From positions 1 through 26,991 of the IMG/VR virus record IMGVR_UViG_3300043446_002748: 26,991 nucleotides of DNA; one strand, given 5' to 3'. A program made the translations under genes and the position numbers. Under the pieces are notes generated by a model. That model searched no databases and was not told the origin of the DNA. It saw only the letters and a program-made list of their open reading frames with translations. Each line of letters starts with the position of its first letter. Positions within the stretch are counted from its first letter, which is position 1. Below are positions 7,691 through 14,494 of this stretch, piece by piece. The DNA is from a virus.

Positions 7691-8081
7691 TCATAATTTA
7701 TCTACTGGTTCTGAAATAGAAAGAAGCGATGAAAGAATCAATGAAACTGCAGAGGTTTTTACTCCTATAGAACTATGCAACAAAATGGTTCGGGAAATAC
7801 CAATTGAAATCCTTCAAAATCCAAATTCAACTTTTTTAGATAATTCTGCTGGTAGCGGAAATTTTTTAATATCTTTGTGTGATGAGTTAATTAAATATCA
7901 CCCAAAGGATCATATTTTAGATCATATGCTATATGCTGTAGAATTAATGGAAGACAATCACCAAGAGTTATGCAATCGTCTTGGAGTTTCTACAACTCAT
8001 AAGCATTATGTTTGTGCTAATGCCATCGAATATGATTACAACTTTGGAGAACCAGTTGGATTGGAAAATTTTTACAAATAA
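7677..8081 (+). CDS. Methyltransferase N-terminal half (FTP and AdoMet motifs, no NPPY), 134 aa
   Basis: Contains INETAEVFTP (motif X, FTP at 28-30), FLDNSAGSGNFL (motif I, LDNSAGSGNF at 54-63) and an acidic residue after the second strand in YAVELMEDN (Glu89), the signature order X-I-II of gamma-class N6-adenine methyltransferases. It stops at LENFYK before any motif IV. The frame ends with a normal TAA and no obvious continuation in another frame, so it looks like a true short protein rather than a fresh frameshift. It supplies the parts that the methyltransferase at 5859 lacks, so the two may assemble in trans. Confidence 0.8.
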   Translation: MAKNNHNLSTGSEIERSDERINETAEVFTPIELCNKMVREIPIEILQNPNSTFLDNSAGSGNFLISLCDELIKYHPKDHILDHMLYAVELMEDNHQELCNRLGVSTTHKHYVCANAIEYDYNFGEPVGLENFYK

Positions 8082-8099
8082 TCTTTATAGAAATTGTAT

Positions 8100-8288
8100 A
8101 TGAAAACATTTAAACAAACCTGCGATAAACCTTATGATCGCCACGATTATAAGGTTGTTTTTGAAGATGGCAAAGAGGTTATTTTTGATAACTATGAGGA
8201 TGTTCAACTCACTTGGTTTCAACGTGGTGGAAATTTTTTGAGTCATATTGAAGTATTGGACAAAAAGAAAAGCAAGGGGTTCAAATGA
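8100..8288 (+). CDS. Conserved-looking cyanophage protein, 62 aa
   Basis: ATG at 8100, 18 nt after the methyltransferase gene. Starts MKTFKQTCDKPYDRHDYKVV and contains FEDGKEVIFDNYEDVQLTWF. I recall similar proteins of about 60 residues in several cyanophages, all without known function. Stop overlaps the next ATG. Confidence 0.7.
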   Translation: MKTFKQTCDKPYDRHDYKVVFEDGKEVIFDNYEDVQLTWFQRGGNFLSHIEVLDKKKSKGFK

Positions 8289-8479
8289 TCTCAATTTTTG
8301 ATTTAATGCACGATGAGCGGCGCTATGGTTGGGTAGTGGATAGTCGCTATCAATGGATCAATATGCTCACCAAGATGCAAAAGAACAACCCAAGACGTTT
8401 CAAAGAGTTTAAATACTCGCAAGAGACCATTTATCATCACATAGATAGATTGAATCAGGAGCAAAACACCTACGACTAA
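8285..8479 (+). CDS. Hypothetical protein, 64 aa
   Basis: ATGA overlap start. Basic-acidic helical protein (DERRYGWVVDSRYQWINMLT, then KMQKNNPRRFKEFKYSQET). The stop TAA shares its last base with the next ATG. Not recognised. Confidence 0.65.
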   Translation: MISIFDLMHDERRYGWVVDSRYQWINMLTKMQKNNPRRFKEFKYSQETIYHHIDRLNQEQNTYD

Positions 8480-8955
8480 TGAGCGAAGTAACTTTTAAAA
8501 AGCATAGAGTATTCCGTGAAACTCAGTCAGTTATCTTCTATGATATTTCAGTAGAAGGTTCTAACGCATCTGACCTTGTAGTTCACGAAGGACCTGCTAT
8601 TTCTCCTCCCGATGATATTGTAGGAGCAAAACAGTTTTATATTCATTATCACCAGATTGACCACAATCGTGTTCTGTCTGGTATTCGCACATTTGAACTT
8701 GTCAATCCTGAATGGAGGTATCCTTATCACATCGTTCATCTTAATCGTTCTTCTGGTGCTCTCGTCATTCCTCAAAGAACATATCATCGTTCTTGGTCAG
8801 GAGAAGAAGGATCTATTGTAATCAATCAAGCAATTCGTGATGATGAGTTTGATGATAAAACAGAATTTATTCCCATATCAGCGGCACAGAACGAAGACCT
8901 TTATCGCATCCTAGCACACGAAAAACCTGTCATTCATACACTTGGAGAAATGTAA
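8479..8955 (+). CDS. Cupin-like protein, possible nucleotide-sugar isomerase/epimerase or carbohydrate-binding, 158 aa
   Basis: The second half reads as a beta-rich double-stranded fold with GALVIPQRTYHRSWSGEEGS and INQAIRDDEFD, a layout like the C-terminal part of cupin sugar isomerases (WxcM/FdtA group), where a His-containing turn precedes a strand and an acidic loop. Two His-containing strands (YIHYHQIDHN, YHIVHLN) support a cupin-type metal or sugar site. It lies three genes before a dTDP-glucose 4,6-dehydratase-like gene, which fits a sugar pathway. The family match is from memory and weak. Confidence 0.5.
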   Translation: MSEVTFKKHRVFRETQSVIFYDISVEGSNASDLVVHEGPAISPPDDIVGAKQFYIHYHQIDHNRVLSGIRTFELVNPEWRYPYHIVHLNRSSGALVIPQRTYHRSWSGEEGSIVINQAIRDDEFDDKTEFIPISAAQNEDLYRILAHEKPVIHTLGEM

Positions 8956-9116
8956 TGAACTTTACCCCTGAACAATATAAACTGATTTTTACTGCTGTTC
9001 GTCGTTATCAGTTTGAAAAGACCATCCTTGATAGTAAAGAGTATCACGAGTGTGGTGAGATACTTGACGAACTTTTTGATTCCGTGTATACTCAACGTGT
9101 TGAACAACCTACCTGA
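8955..9116 (+). CDS. Hypothetical protein, 53 aa
   Basis: TAATG junction with the previous gene. Begins MNFTPEQYKLIFTAVRRYQF and is all-helical with DSKEYHECGEILDELFDSVY. This type of small two-helix protein recurs in cyanophage genomes. Function unknown. Confidence 0.65.
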   Translation: MNFTPEQYKLIFTAVRRYQFEKTILDSKEYHECGEILDELFDSVYTQRVEQPT

Positions 9117-9292
9117 TGGACTACACTGAAGAATTTCCCTTTGATCAGTTTCCTTGGAAGTTGGTACATAAAGACGGAAAAGAAACTCGCAAGTGCTATT
9201 TTCAAACTGAAGAACATATGAAGAAGCACATTACACGATACAATCTTAAAAAGAAAGATTATACAATTGGATACAAATACGAAAATGACTAA
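9116..9292 (+). CDS. Hypothetical protein, 58 aa
   Basis: TGATG junction. Acidic, Phe-rich N-terminus (MDYTEEFPFDQFPW), then a basic, histidine-containing C-terminal half (EEHMKKHITRYNLKKKDYTI). Overlaps the sugar-nucleotide dehydratase gene by 8 nt. Not recognised. Confidence 0.6.
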   Translation: MDYTEEFPFDQFPWKLVHKDGKETRKCYFQTEEHMKKHITRYNLKKKDYTIGYKYEND

Positions 9293-10313
9293 ACGTGCTC
9301 TTATTACTGGTGGTGCAGGTTTTATTGCCCATCATTTGATTGGACAAATTCTTTCTAATACTGATTGGGAAATTATTACACTTGATCGTCTTGATTATAG
9401 TGGTAATCTTAATCGTCTTCACGACTTAATGCTTTCCTTTGATCCTGAGGTTCGCAAACGTGTTAAAGTTGTTCATCACGATTTAAAAGCAGAACTTAAC
9501 CCTCTTGTTCGCAGTGAAATTGGTTCCGTTGATTATATTCTCCATCTTGCTGCTGGGTCTCATGTTGACCGCAGTATCGAGTATCCTATGGAGTTTGTTC
9601 TTGATAATGTAGTTGGAACTTGTAACATTCTTGAATTTGCACGGGGACAAAAAGATAACCTAGAAAGATTCATTTATTTCAGCACAGATGAAGTATTTGG
9701 TCCTGCACCAAATGGTATCAAGTATAAAGAGAATGATCGCTACAATTCAACTAATCCATACAGTGCTACAAAAGCAGGTGGTGAAGAACTGGCAGTAGCA
9801 TATGAGAACACTTATGGTCTTCCTGTTTATGTAACACATACGATGAATGTGTTTGGCGAGCGTCAGCACCCCGAGAAATACATTCCAATGTGTATTCGTA
9901 GGATTCGTGATGGTGAAACTGTAAAGATTCATAGTGATTCTACAAGAACTATTCCTGGTTCACGTCACTACATTCACGCCGAAGACGTTGCATCTGCTGT
10001 TATTTTCTTGCTGAATTATGAGGGTAAGTTCGAACCTGCTTGGGGTAACGCTAAATGCCCTAAGTTTAACATTGTTGGTTCGGAAGAACTCAACAACTTG
10101 GAACTGGCACAAATCATTGCCAAATCCCAAGGAAGAGAATTGAGTTATGAACTCGTAGATTTTCACTCTTCACGCCCTGGTCACGACTTGCGTTATGCTC
10201 TGGATGGTGATAAAATGAAACAACTGGGATGGGTTCCCCAGAAGTCAGTTCGTGAGCGTATTTCTGAAGTGACTCAATGGACTCTTGAAAACGAACGCTG
10301 GATTACTCTATGA
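9285..10313 (+). CDS. NAD-dependent dTDP-glucose 4,6-dehydratase-like extended SDR, 342 aa
   Basis: Rossmann motif GGAGFIA (9-15), the STDEVFG segment (133-139) whose Thr-Asp-Glu triad marks NDP-sugar 4,6-dehydratases, and the catalytic YSATK (Tyr159, Lys163). Further family segments are LAAGSHVDRS, NVFGERQHPEKYIP and RPGHDLRYALD. Length is normal for RmlB-type enzymes, which turn dTDP-glucose into dTDP-4-keto-6-deoxyglucose in the cytoplasm. The ATG at 9285 places the Rossmann strand at the N-terminus; an upstream TTG at 9267 is less likely. The rest of an L-rhamnose pathway is not present, so the product may feed a host pathway, for example cell-surface sugar change. Confidence 0.88.
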   Translation: MTKRALITGGAGFIAHHLIGQILSNTDWEIITLDRLDYSGNLNRLHDLMLSFDPEVRKRVKVVHHDLKAELNPLVRSEIGSVDYILHLAAGSHVDRSIEYPMEFVLDNVVGTCNILEFARGQKDNLERFIYFSTDEVFGPAPNGIKYKENDRYNSTNPYSATKAGGEELAVAYENTYGLPVYVTHTMNVFGERQHPEKYIPMCIRRIRDGETVKIHSDSTRTIPGSRHYIHAEDVASAVIFLLNYEGKFEPAWGNAKCPKFNIVGSEELNNLELAQIIAKSQGRELSYELVDFHSSRPGHDLRYALDGDKMKQLGWVPQKSVRERISEVTQWTLENERWITL

Positions 10314-10474
10314 CAACACGCACTTATACTACAAAATCAGGAACTACTTTCGAATGGGAAGAAACTCAAGAAGTTGTAACTACTATTCAAGAACTGACCA
10401 AGTTTGCTGGCAATTATGAAGGTCCTCTTTATGCTCCTCATCCCGAATTGAAGAATGGAAAAGAAATTAATTGA
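10310..10474 (+). CDS. Hypothetical protein, 54 aa
   Basis: ATGA overlap with the dehydratase gene. Threonine-rich N-terminus (MTTRTYTTKSGTTFEWEE) and a short helix; ends LKNGKEIN. The 3' end overlaps the next gene by 20 nt. Not recognised. Confidence 0.6.
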   Translation: MTTRTYTTKSGTTFEWEETQEVVTTIQELTKFAGNYEGPLYAPHPELKNGKEIN

Positions 10475-10661
10475 TGATGCCTTCTACGTTGATGAAAGAA
10501 AGTATGGACTCTGGTATTCTACAGACAAAGACGGTAACGGACTTATCACCTCTCTCACTGAAGAGTCGTGTATTTCAGCAACCCGTTTTTATCTTAAAGG
10601 ACGGCAGGAAGGTTTCACTGAATCCAAAACTTATGAGTCGGAAGTAGGTGGAAAACTCTGA
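10455..10661 (+). CDS. Hypothetical protein, 68 aa
   Basis: Starts MEKKLIDDAFYVDERKYGLW. Beta-like N-terminal part with a DKDGNG turn and a helix (EESCISATRFYLKGRQEGF). Not recognised. Confidence 0.65.
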   Translation: MEKKLIDDAFYVDERKYGLWYSTDKDGNGLITSLTEESCISATRFYLKGRQEGFTESKTYESEVGGKL

Positions 10662-10812
10662 TTATCCATATCACGTATTAGATCCTACAACTCCTTGGTA
10701 TGAGTGGCTCTGCTACTGTGAAATCTGTCATCAATTGGATGTTCAAGGGCAACCAAACTGGAATCGTTTTATGAGATATAGAAATTATTTGAAGGAGGTT
10801 GGGGTATTATGA
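10648..10812 (+). CDS. Hypothetical CxC/CxxC protein, 54 aa
   Basis: Open frame from a GTG at 10648 inside the previous gene to a TGA at 10810-10812. Contains YPYHVLDPTTPWYEWLCYCE and a CYCEICH cluster, so a metal-binding turn is possible. The GTG start and the 14-nt overlap make the boundary uncertain. The strong AAGGAGG for the next gene lies in its 3' end. Confidence 0.55.
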   Translation: MENSDYPYHVLDPTTPWYEWLCYCEICHQLDVQGQPNWNRFMRYRNYLKEVGVL

Positions 10813-11027
10813 TTGGAACAAATTGGTTTCATAAAAAGTGGGGATTAGAAATGGATCCCATTGCAATTGATGAAGTCTATCAGAGACTTGCTGAATTGGA
10901 GCAAAGAGTTAAAGTTCTTCAAGAAGAAAATGTAGAGTTAACGAATGAACTCTATCGTATGGAGAACTCTTTGGATGCTCGCATAGATATTCTTGCCGAG
11001 CATTGTAGGATTGATTACGATGTATGA
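10809..11027 (+). CDS. Hypothetical coiled-coil protein, 72 aa
   Basis: Preceded by a strong ribosome binding site (AAGGAGG near 10792-10798), unusual here, where most genes rely on overlap. After a short aromatic N-terminus the protein has heptads (YQRLAELEQRVKVLQEEN, VELTNELYRMENSLDARIDI), a clear coiled coil. Confidence 0.75.
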   Translation: MIGTNWFHKKWGLEMDPIAIDEVYQRLAELEQRVKVLQEENVELTNELYRMENSLDARIDILAEHCRIDYDV

Positions 11028-11193
11028 ATTAGACGATTTTGAAAAAGCACTTGCACATTTTGGAACCCGAGTAGATATTATTATTGCTCTTGAAATGGGT
11101 GGGAAGATTGATGGAGTTTCTGCATATAAAGAAATTAAAGCAGAATTGAAAGAGTTGAAAAAAGCAAAAAAACAGTATGGAAAAGAACAATAA
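11020..11193 (+). CDS. Hypothetical helical protein, 57 aa
   Basis: ATG at 11020 overlaps the previous gene by 8 nt. Begins MYELDDFEKALAHFGTRVDI, contains IIALEMGGKI and ends in a lysine-rich helix (ELKELKKAKKQYGKEQ). I recall similar 55-60 residue proteins in cyanophages; function unknown. Confidence 0.7.
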   Translation: MYELDDFEKALAHFGTRVDIIIALEMGGKIDGVSAYKEIKAELKELKKAKKQYGKEQ

Positions 11194-11347
11194 CGATACT
11201 CTTAAGATATCACAGAACGAGGACGGGTCTTTCACAATGGACTGGGATCCACAAGATCCAAATTGGAAATGGTTGAATGAGTTGACTTCCAAAGAGATTC
11301 AGGTTATTATGGAACAAGCAATCAAGGATTATCTTAATGACCTCTGA
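11177..11347 (+). CDS. Hypothetical protein, 56 aa
   Basis: Starts within the 3' end of the previous gene and overlaps the next by 11 nt. Contains NEDGSFTMDWDPQDPNWKWL and a C-terminal helix (SKEIQVIMEQAIKDYLNDL). The N-E-D-G-S-F-T-hydrophobic-W-D-x-x-D-P-x-W motif recurs in small cyanophage proteins. Confidence 0.65.
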   Translation: MEKNNNDTLKISQNEDGSFTMDWDPQDPNWKWLNELTSKEIQVIMEQAIKDYLNDL

Positions 11348-12023
11348 TTTTGATTATAAAAAGTATTCACTTGAAAAACTCCAAGAGTGGGTTCACGATG
11401 CTCTAAGTTCTGGAGAGGCATCACCTCACGAAATCTATTCTACCATTCGTGAAGCGGTGCAGGAAGATTATCAATACTATAAAGATCACTCTAATCGTGC
11501 ATTGGGACTACTTGAACTTATGAGCGGTCATCGTCCCGTGAAAGATGAAAGTGTGGATGATGGTATGCTTCCTTGGGGTCATAGTGATCTTGAGTATCTA
11601 ATTGCAAACAAAGATAAATCCCTATCTTGCGACAAAGACGATAAATCTCCAGAATGTCAAAATGCTTGGAATGATTTCTGGGAAGAAACTTATTATCCAG
11701 AGGAATATTATAAAAACGTTCAACCAAGTGCTACTCAAAGAGATATTGATAAAGAAATTGAGGCAATTCGTGAATCGGGTGGATATGAATGGACACCAGA
11801 AGTAAAAAATGATAAAGCAGTAAGACATTGGGTTCTTCCTGTTGAAGAAGTCAAAGATGAAGATACTGATGAAAATATTTACTGTGTATCATTCCCTGAT
11901 GACCTTTTGGAAGCAGCAAATCTCAAAGAAGGTGATCTTGTTGAATGGGTAGATAATGAAGATGGAACTTGGATAATTCGCAAAATTACACAAACAAAAT
12001 TTCTTGGAATGGATGAGTGTTGA
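11337..12023 (+). CDS. Protein with C-terminal AbrB-like domain, 228 aa
   Basis: Residues 182-217 (VSFPDDLLEAANLKEGDLVE, then DGTWIIRKI) match the swapped-hairpin AbrB/SpoVT pattern: strand, LLxxxxLKxGD turn, strand and a second DGxxxIRK hairpin. AbrB-type domains bind DNA as dimers, often as antitoxins or transition-state regulators. The N-terminal 65 residues are helical (YSLEKLQEWVHDALSSGE); the middle is acidic and low in predicted order. A phage or host promoter regulator is possible. No toxin partner is evident next to it. Confidence 0.7.
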   Translation: MTSDFDYKKYSLEKLQEWVHDALSSGEASPHEIYSTIREAVQEDYQYYKDHSNRALGLLELMSGHRPVKDESVDDGMLPWGHSDLEYLIANKDKSLSCDKDDKSPECQNAWNDFWEETYYPEEYYKNVQPSATQRDIDKEIEAIRESGGYEWTPEVKNDKAVRHWVLPVEEVKDEDTDENIYCVSFPDDLLEAANLKEGDLVEWVDNEDGTWIIRKITQTKFLGMDEC

Positions 12024-12259
12024 TGTATACACTTCAATTTCTTGCTCCATTTGTTGCTGGACTTTGTTTTGAAAACTTTATGACAAAGCAAGGAGAACTC
12101 TGCAACTTTAGACAACCACCTGATTATGTGCTAAAATACGATAAACAAGATCCAAAAGATGGTTGTTATAAAGACGGTATCTACTATCCCCGTTGTAAAG
12201 ATTTAGAGAATCCAGATATTCTTTATTACCATAATTTATTTAAAAGTGAGGTTAAGTAA
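12023..12259 (+). CDS. Small protein with N-terminal hydrophobic segment, 78 aa
   Basis: TGATG junction. Residues 1-18 (MYTLQFLAPFVAGLCFEN) form a short hydrophobic stretch that could anchor it in the membrane or serve as an uncleaved signal. The rest is polar, with KYDKQDPKDGCYKDGIYYP and Cys residues. Not recognised. Confidence 0.65.
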   Translation: MYTLQFLAPFVAGLCFENFMTKQGELCNFRQPPDYVLKYDKQDPKDGCYKDGIYYPRCKDLENPDILYYHNLFKSEVK

Positions 12260-12489
12260 TGGCATTATCACAATCTGTTGAAGAATCACTGAAAGAAGCA
12301 GAAGGAGCACTGCGTAATGCACTAGCATACGCTGCCCGTCAAGAACGCCCAATGGTTTGTACTGTAATTGCAGATATGATTTCTCGCATTGAAACTCTAC
12401 AAACAACTGATTCTATTTTGGATAAACTGGAAAACCGTAAACCAGGTGACTCTGGTTTCTTTGGGACTATCTTTGGAAAAGATGACTGA
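12259..12489 (+). CDS. Conserved-looking cyanophage protein, 76 aa
   Basis: TAATG junction. Begins MALSQSVEESLKEAEGALRN and continues as two helices with ARQERPMVCTVIADMISRIE, then GDSGFFGTIFG. I recall relatives in several cyanomyoviruses; no function known. Confidence 0.75.
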   Translation: MALSQSVEESLKEAEGALRNALAYAARQERPMVCTVIADMISRIETLQTTDSILDKLENRKPGDSGFFGTIFGKDD

Positions 12490-12829
12490 AAAGAAAAACT
12501 CTTGGCAAGAATGGTGGGACTCTGATGCCTGCAAAGAACTTCAGAAGAAAAATGAAGAGGCAAAACAACGTGCAGTAGGAAAGTATTTTATGCTTTCCGA
12601 AGAAGACAAACTTGATATGGTCCAAGCAATCTGTTACATTATGTGCAAAGCAGAAGAACAAGGGACTAGCCATCGTGGTCTTCAAGATGCGCTTGGAATC
12701 TATCCTATTGGTTTTTGGGTTGATCATCTAATGGATGTTCATAATGCTCTTTGGTCTTATTATCACGACCAAAAGAAAGAAAAGGAACTTAGAGATGATC
12801 TAGATAATCTTGATAATTTTATTAAGTAA
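12482..12829 (+). CDS. Conserved-looking cyanophage protein, 115 aa
   Basis: ATG at 12482 overlaps the previous gene by 8 nt. Helical protein with LSEEDKLDMVQAICYIMCKA, SHRGLQDALGIYP and GFWVDHLMDVHNALWSYY. The pattern recurs in cyanophages; function unknown. Followed by an 85-nt gap without a clear promoter. Confidence 0.75.
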   Translation: MTEKKNSWQEWWDSDACKELQKKNEEAKQRAVGKYFMLSEEDKLDMVQAICYIMCKAEEQGTSHRGLQDALGIYPIGFWVDHLMDVHNALWSYYHDQKKEKELRDDLDNLDNFIK

Positions 12830-12914
12830 TGTAACGTGATCCCGAAGAAAACATTAAGTTTCTAGATAGTAATGTATTGAAATGCTAATATTGGGTCACA
12901 TCGCAAAAAACTCT

Positions 12915-13121
12915 ATGACTTTGCCAAAAACTAGTAACGAAATCCTTACGGATGAAGAATGGGACGAACTTGTAGCACTCAAAGAAGCGATCACTTATCG
13001 TCCAGCATCTGTTTCTGCTAAAAAAATGGAAAAGTTTGCTGAGTTGATGGTTCGTTCACTTGAAGGTAAGTGTGATCCACCACCTCCTAAAAACTGGAGA
13101 GGGTCTTCTTTAAGTGAGTGA
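12915..13121 (+). CDS. Hypothetical protein, 68 aa
   Basis: ATG at 12915 preferred; ATG at 12882 is in frame and would add 11 residues. Helical (LTDEEWDELVALKEAI, SAKKMEKFAELMVRSLEGK) with a PPPPKNW tail. Its TGA lies just before the bilin reductase gene. Not recognised. Confidence 0.65.
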   Translation: MTLPKTSNEILTDEEWDELVALKEAITYRPASVSAKKMEKFAELMVRSLEGKCDPPPPKNWRGSSLSE

Positions 13122-13122
13122 A

Positions 13123-13740
13123 ATGATCGATCATATTATTGCTGAATTTTTTGAATTAAATAACATAATCGTAAAATCGAATTTAAAAAAAAATCATTTA
13201 TCTTTAAAGTCTTATATCTGTGATTCTGAACGATGTCATAAGATAAGATTTTGTAAATTTGAAGTTAAATCTAAATTTTATGCAGAAAGTTTAGTCATTT
13301 ATCCAGATTTTCACTATGAAACACCAATTTTTGGTACAGAATACCTTAAAATAGGTTCTAAAAGATATTTTGGGGCAATTGATTTTCATCCAATTACAGA
13401 TAATAAAAAATACTTAAAGTTTTTGGATATATTTCCAGATAAGAAAGAAATTAAAACCAGTGTTTATGATTTAAATAAATTTTTCTCTGATAAACTCTGG
13501 GTTCGAAGAAAAACAGAAGACTTTTATGATGAATATCAAATAATGTTAAAATGTTTTCTACATCAATATAAAAAATGTTTATATTCTGAAGAAAAAAATA
13601 TTATTACATTTGAGCAACAACAAAATGAATATAATTCTTATATGAAAACCAATGATCCAGCATATGGAATTTTGAAATCATATTTTAACAAAGATTTTGC
13701 TGAAGAATATATTAATAATTTTTTATTTTCCAATAAATAA
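13123..13740 (+). CDS. Ferredoxin-dependent bilin reductase (PebS/PcyA/PcyX family), 205 aa
   Basis: The protein matches the HY2/PcyA/PebS family by eye: a YPDFHYETPIFGTEY segment (60-74), AIDFHPI (85-91), FFSDKLWVR (120-128), and the family's C-terminus NDPAYGILKSYFN...EEYINNFLFSNK. These enzymes take electrons from ferredoxin and reduce biliverdin IX-alpha to phycobilins. Asp178 in TNDP aligns with the catalytic Asp206 of phage PebS. Where PebS has Asp105 (FGMD), this protein has Glu73 (FGTE). It is shorter than PebS (about 233 aa) at the N-terminus. The gene is visibly more A+T-rich than its neighbours, suggesting separate acquisition. ATG 13123 was used; GTG 13114 is possible. The specific product (PEB or PCB) cannot be told. 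Confidence 0.85.
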   Translation: MIDHIIAEFFELNNIIVKSNLKKNHLSLKSYICDSERCHKIRFCKFEVKSKFYAESLVIYPDFHYETPIFGTEYLKIGSKRYFGAIDFHPITDNKKYLKFLDIFPDKKEIKTSVYDLNKFFSDKLWVRRKTEDFYDEYQIMLKCFLHQYKKCLYSEEKNIITFEQQQNEYNSYMKTNDPAYGILKSYFNKDFAEEYINNFLFSNK

Positions 13741-13760
13741 CCTTAACGTTTTGTATTCCA

Positions 13761-13973
13761 ATGGACAATATCGATCAACACATTCAAAAAGACGTAGAAC
13801 TTTTGAATGATCCAACAATTTCTCCACAAGCACGGAGACATACAGAAGAAGAATTGGAAGCTCTTAAAGTTTATAAAGAGCATCATCCAGAAGATTCACA
13901 CGACCCTACTCCTCTGGAACTTTATTGTGATGCCAATCCTGACGCATTAGAGTGTAGAGTTTATGACGACTGA
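13761..13973 (+). CDS. cp12: CP12-like Calvin cycle inhibitor, 70 aa
   Basis: The C-terminus LELYCDANPDALECRVYDD (Cys56, Cys65) is the hallmark of CP12, whose Cys pair helps bind GAPDH and phosphoribulokinase and shut down carbon fixation. The N-terminal Cys pair and the AWDxVEEL core of plant/cyanobacterial CP12 are absent; instead the N-terminal part reads DVELLNDPTISPQARRHTEE. Cyanophages carry such CP12 genes to steer host carbon toward the pentose phosphate pathway and nucleotide synthesis. Last gene before promoter P3. Confidence 0.9.
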   Translation: MDNIDQHIQKDVELLNDPTISPQARRHTEEELEALKVYKEHHPEDSHDPTPLELYCDANPDALECRVYDD

Positions 13974-13974
13974 G

Positions 13975-14031
13975 GACAGTTGAAAAACTGGCACACTGGG
14001 TCTCCTGGTTCGCTAGGAGACCCCTTATAAT
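13975..14031 (+). promoter_or_regulatory. Dyad promoter P3
   Basis: GACAGT (13975-13980), N6, ACTGGC (13987-13992); 33-bp gap with a 9-bp hairpin; -10 TATAAT at 14026-14031; ATG at 14058. Downstream GGTAATC is shared with P7 and P8. Confidence 0.75.
13998..14023 (+). terminator. Hairpin nested in P3
   Basis: GGGTCTCCT (13998-14006) and AGGAGACCC (14015-14023), 9-bp perfect stem, 8-nt loop, then CTTATAAT. Ends the unit whose last gene is cp12. The T-run is short. Confidence 0.65.
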
Positions 14032-14057
14032 ATGTGGGTAATCAACAAACGCCCCCA

Positions 14058-14492
14058 ATGGCAACTCGCGGACGCATCGGCATTGAACTCTCTGATGGTT
14101 CTGTGCTCTCTGCTTATCATCACTGGGATTCCTATCCCGAATGGTTGGGTCGCATTCTGAAGACGCACTACAATAGCAAAGAACTTGCTGCCGAACTGAT
14201 TGATGGTGGCGATATGAGCACTTGTTGGACTAATGAGCGTTGGACTGGAGACCGTTGGGGTTCTTATCCCAATAAGGTTGAGGAATATGGTCCCCAATAC
14301 TACTCCCAACGTGGTGAGAATTGCCCTCCTCGCCTTGATGCTGATCTGTGTGAGTATCTTCTGCCCGATAATAGCGAAGAGTTCGCATATGTCTTCCGCA
14401 GTGGTGAATGGGTTTGCTACAACATGCATCGCTTTGATGACAGCAAACTGCCTGAAGTTGTAGAGATTCCCTCTGGTGCCCTTGCTGCTTGA
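14058..14492 (+). CDS. Conserved phage protein (MATRxxI family), 144 aa
   Basis: Begins MATRGRIGIELSDGSVLSAY with HHWDSYPEWLG, the recognisable start of a protein widespread in tailed phages and sometimes bacteria, with no known function. ATG at 14058 chosen because it matches that N-terminus and sits about 20 nt after the expected start of the P3 transcript. The stop lies 2 nt before the next ATG. Confidence 0.8.
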   Translation: MATRGRIGIELSDGSVLSAYHHWDSYPEWLGRILKTHYNSKELAAELIDGGDMSTCWTNERWTGDRWGSYPNKVEEYGPQYYSQRGENCPPRLDADLCEYLLPDNSEEFAYVFRSGEWVCYNMHRFDDSKLPEVVEIPSGALAA

Positions 14493-14494
14493 TT

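Noticed and set aside
13728-13740. AATAAATA near the end of the bilin reductase gene as T4-type late promoter
   Set aside because: One mismatch to TATAAATA in very AT-rich coding DNA; such matches are expected by chance.
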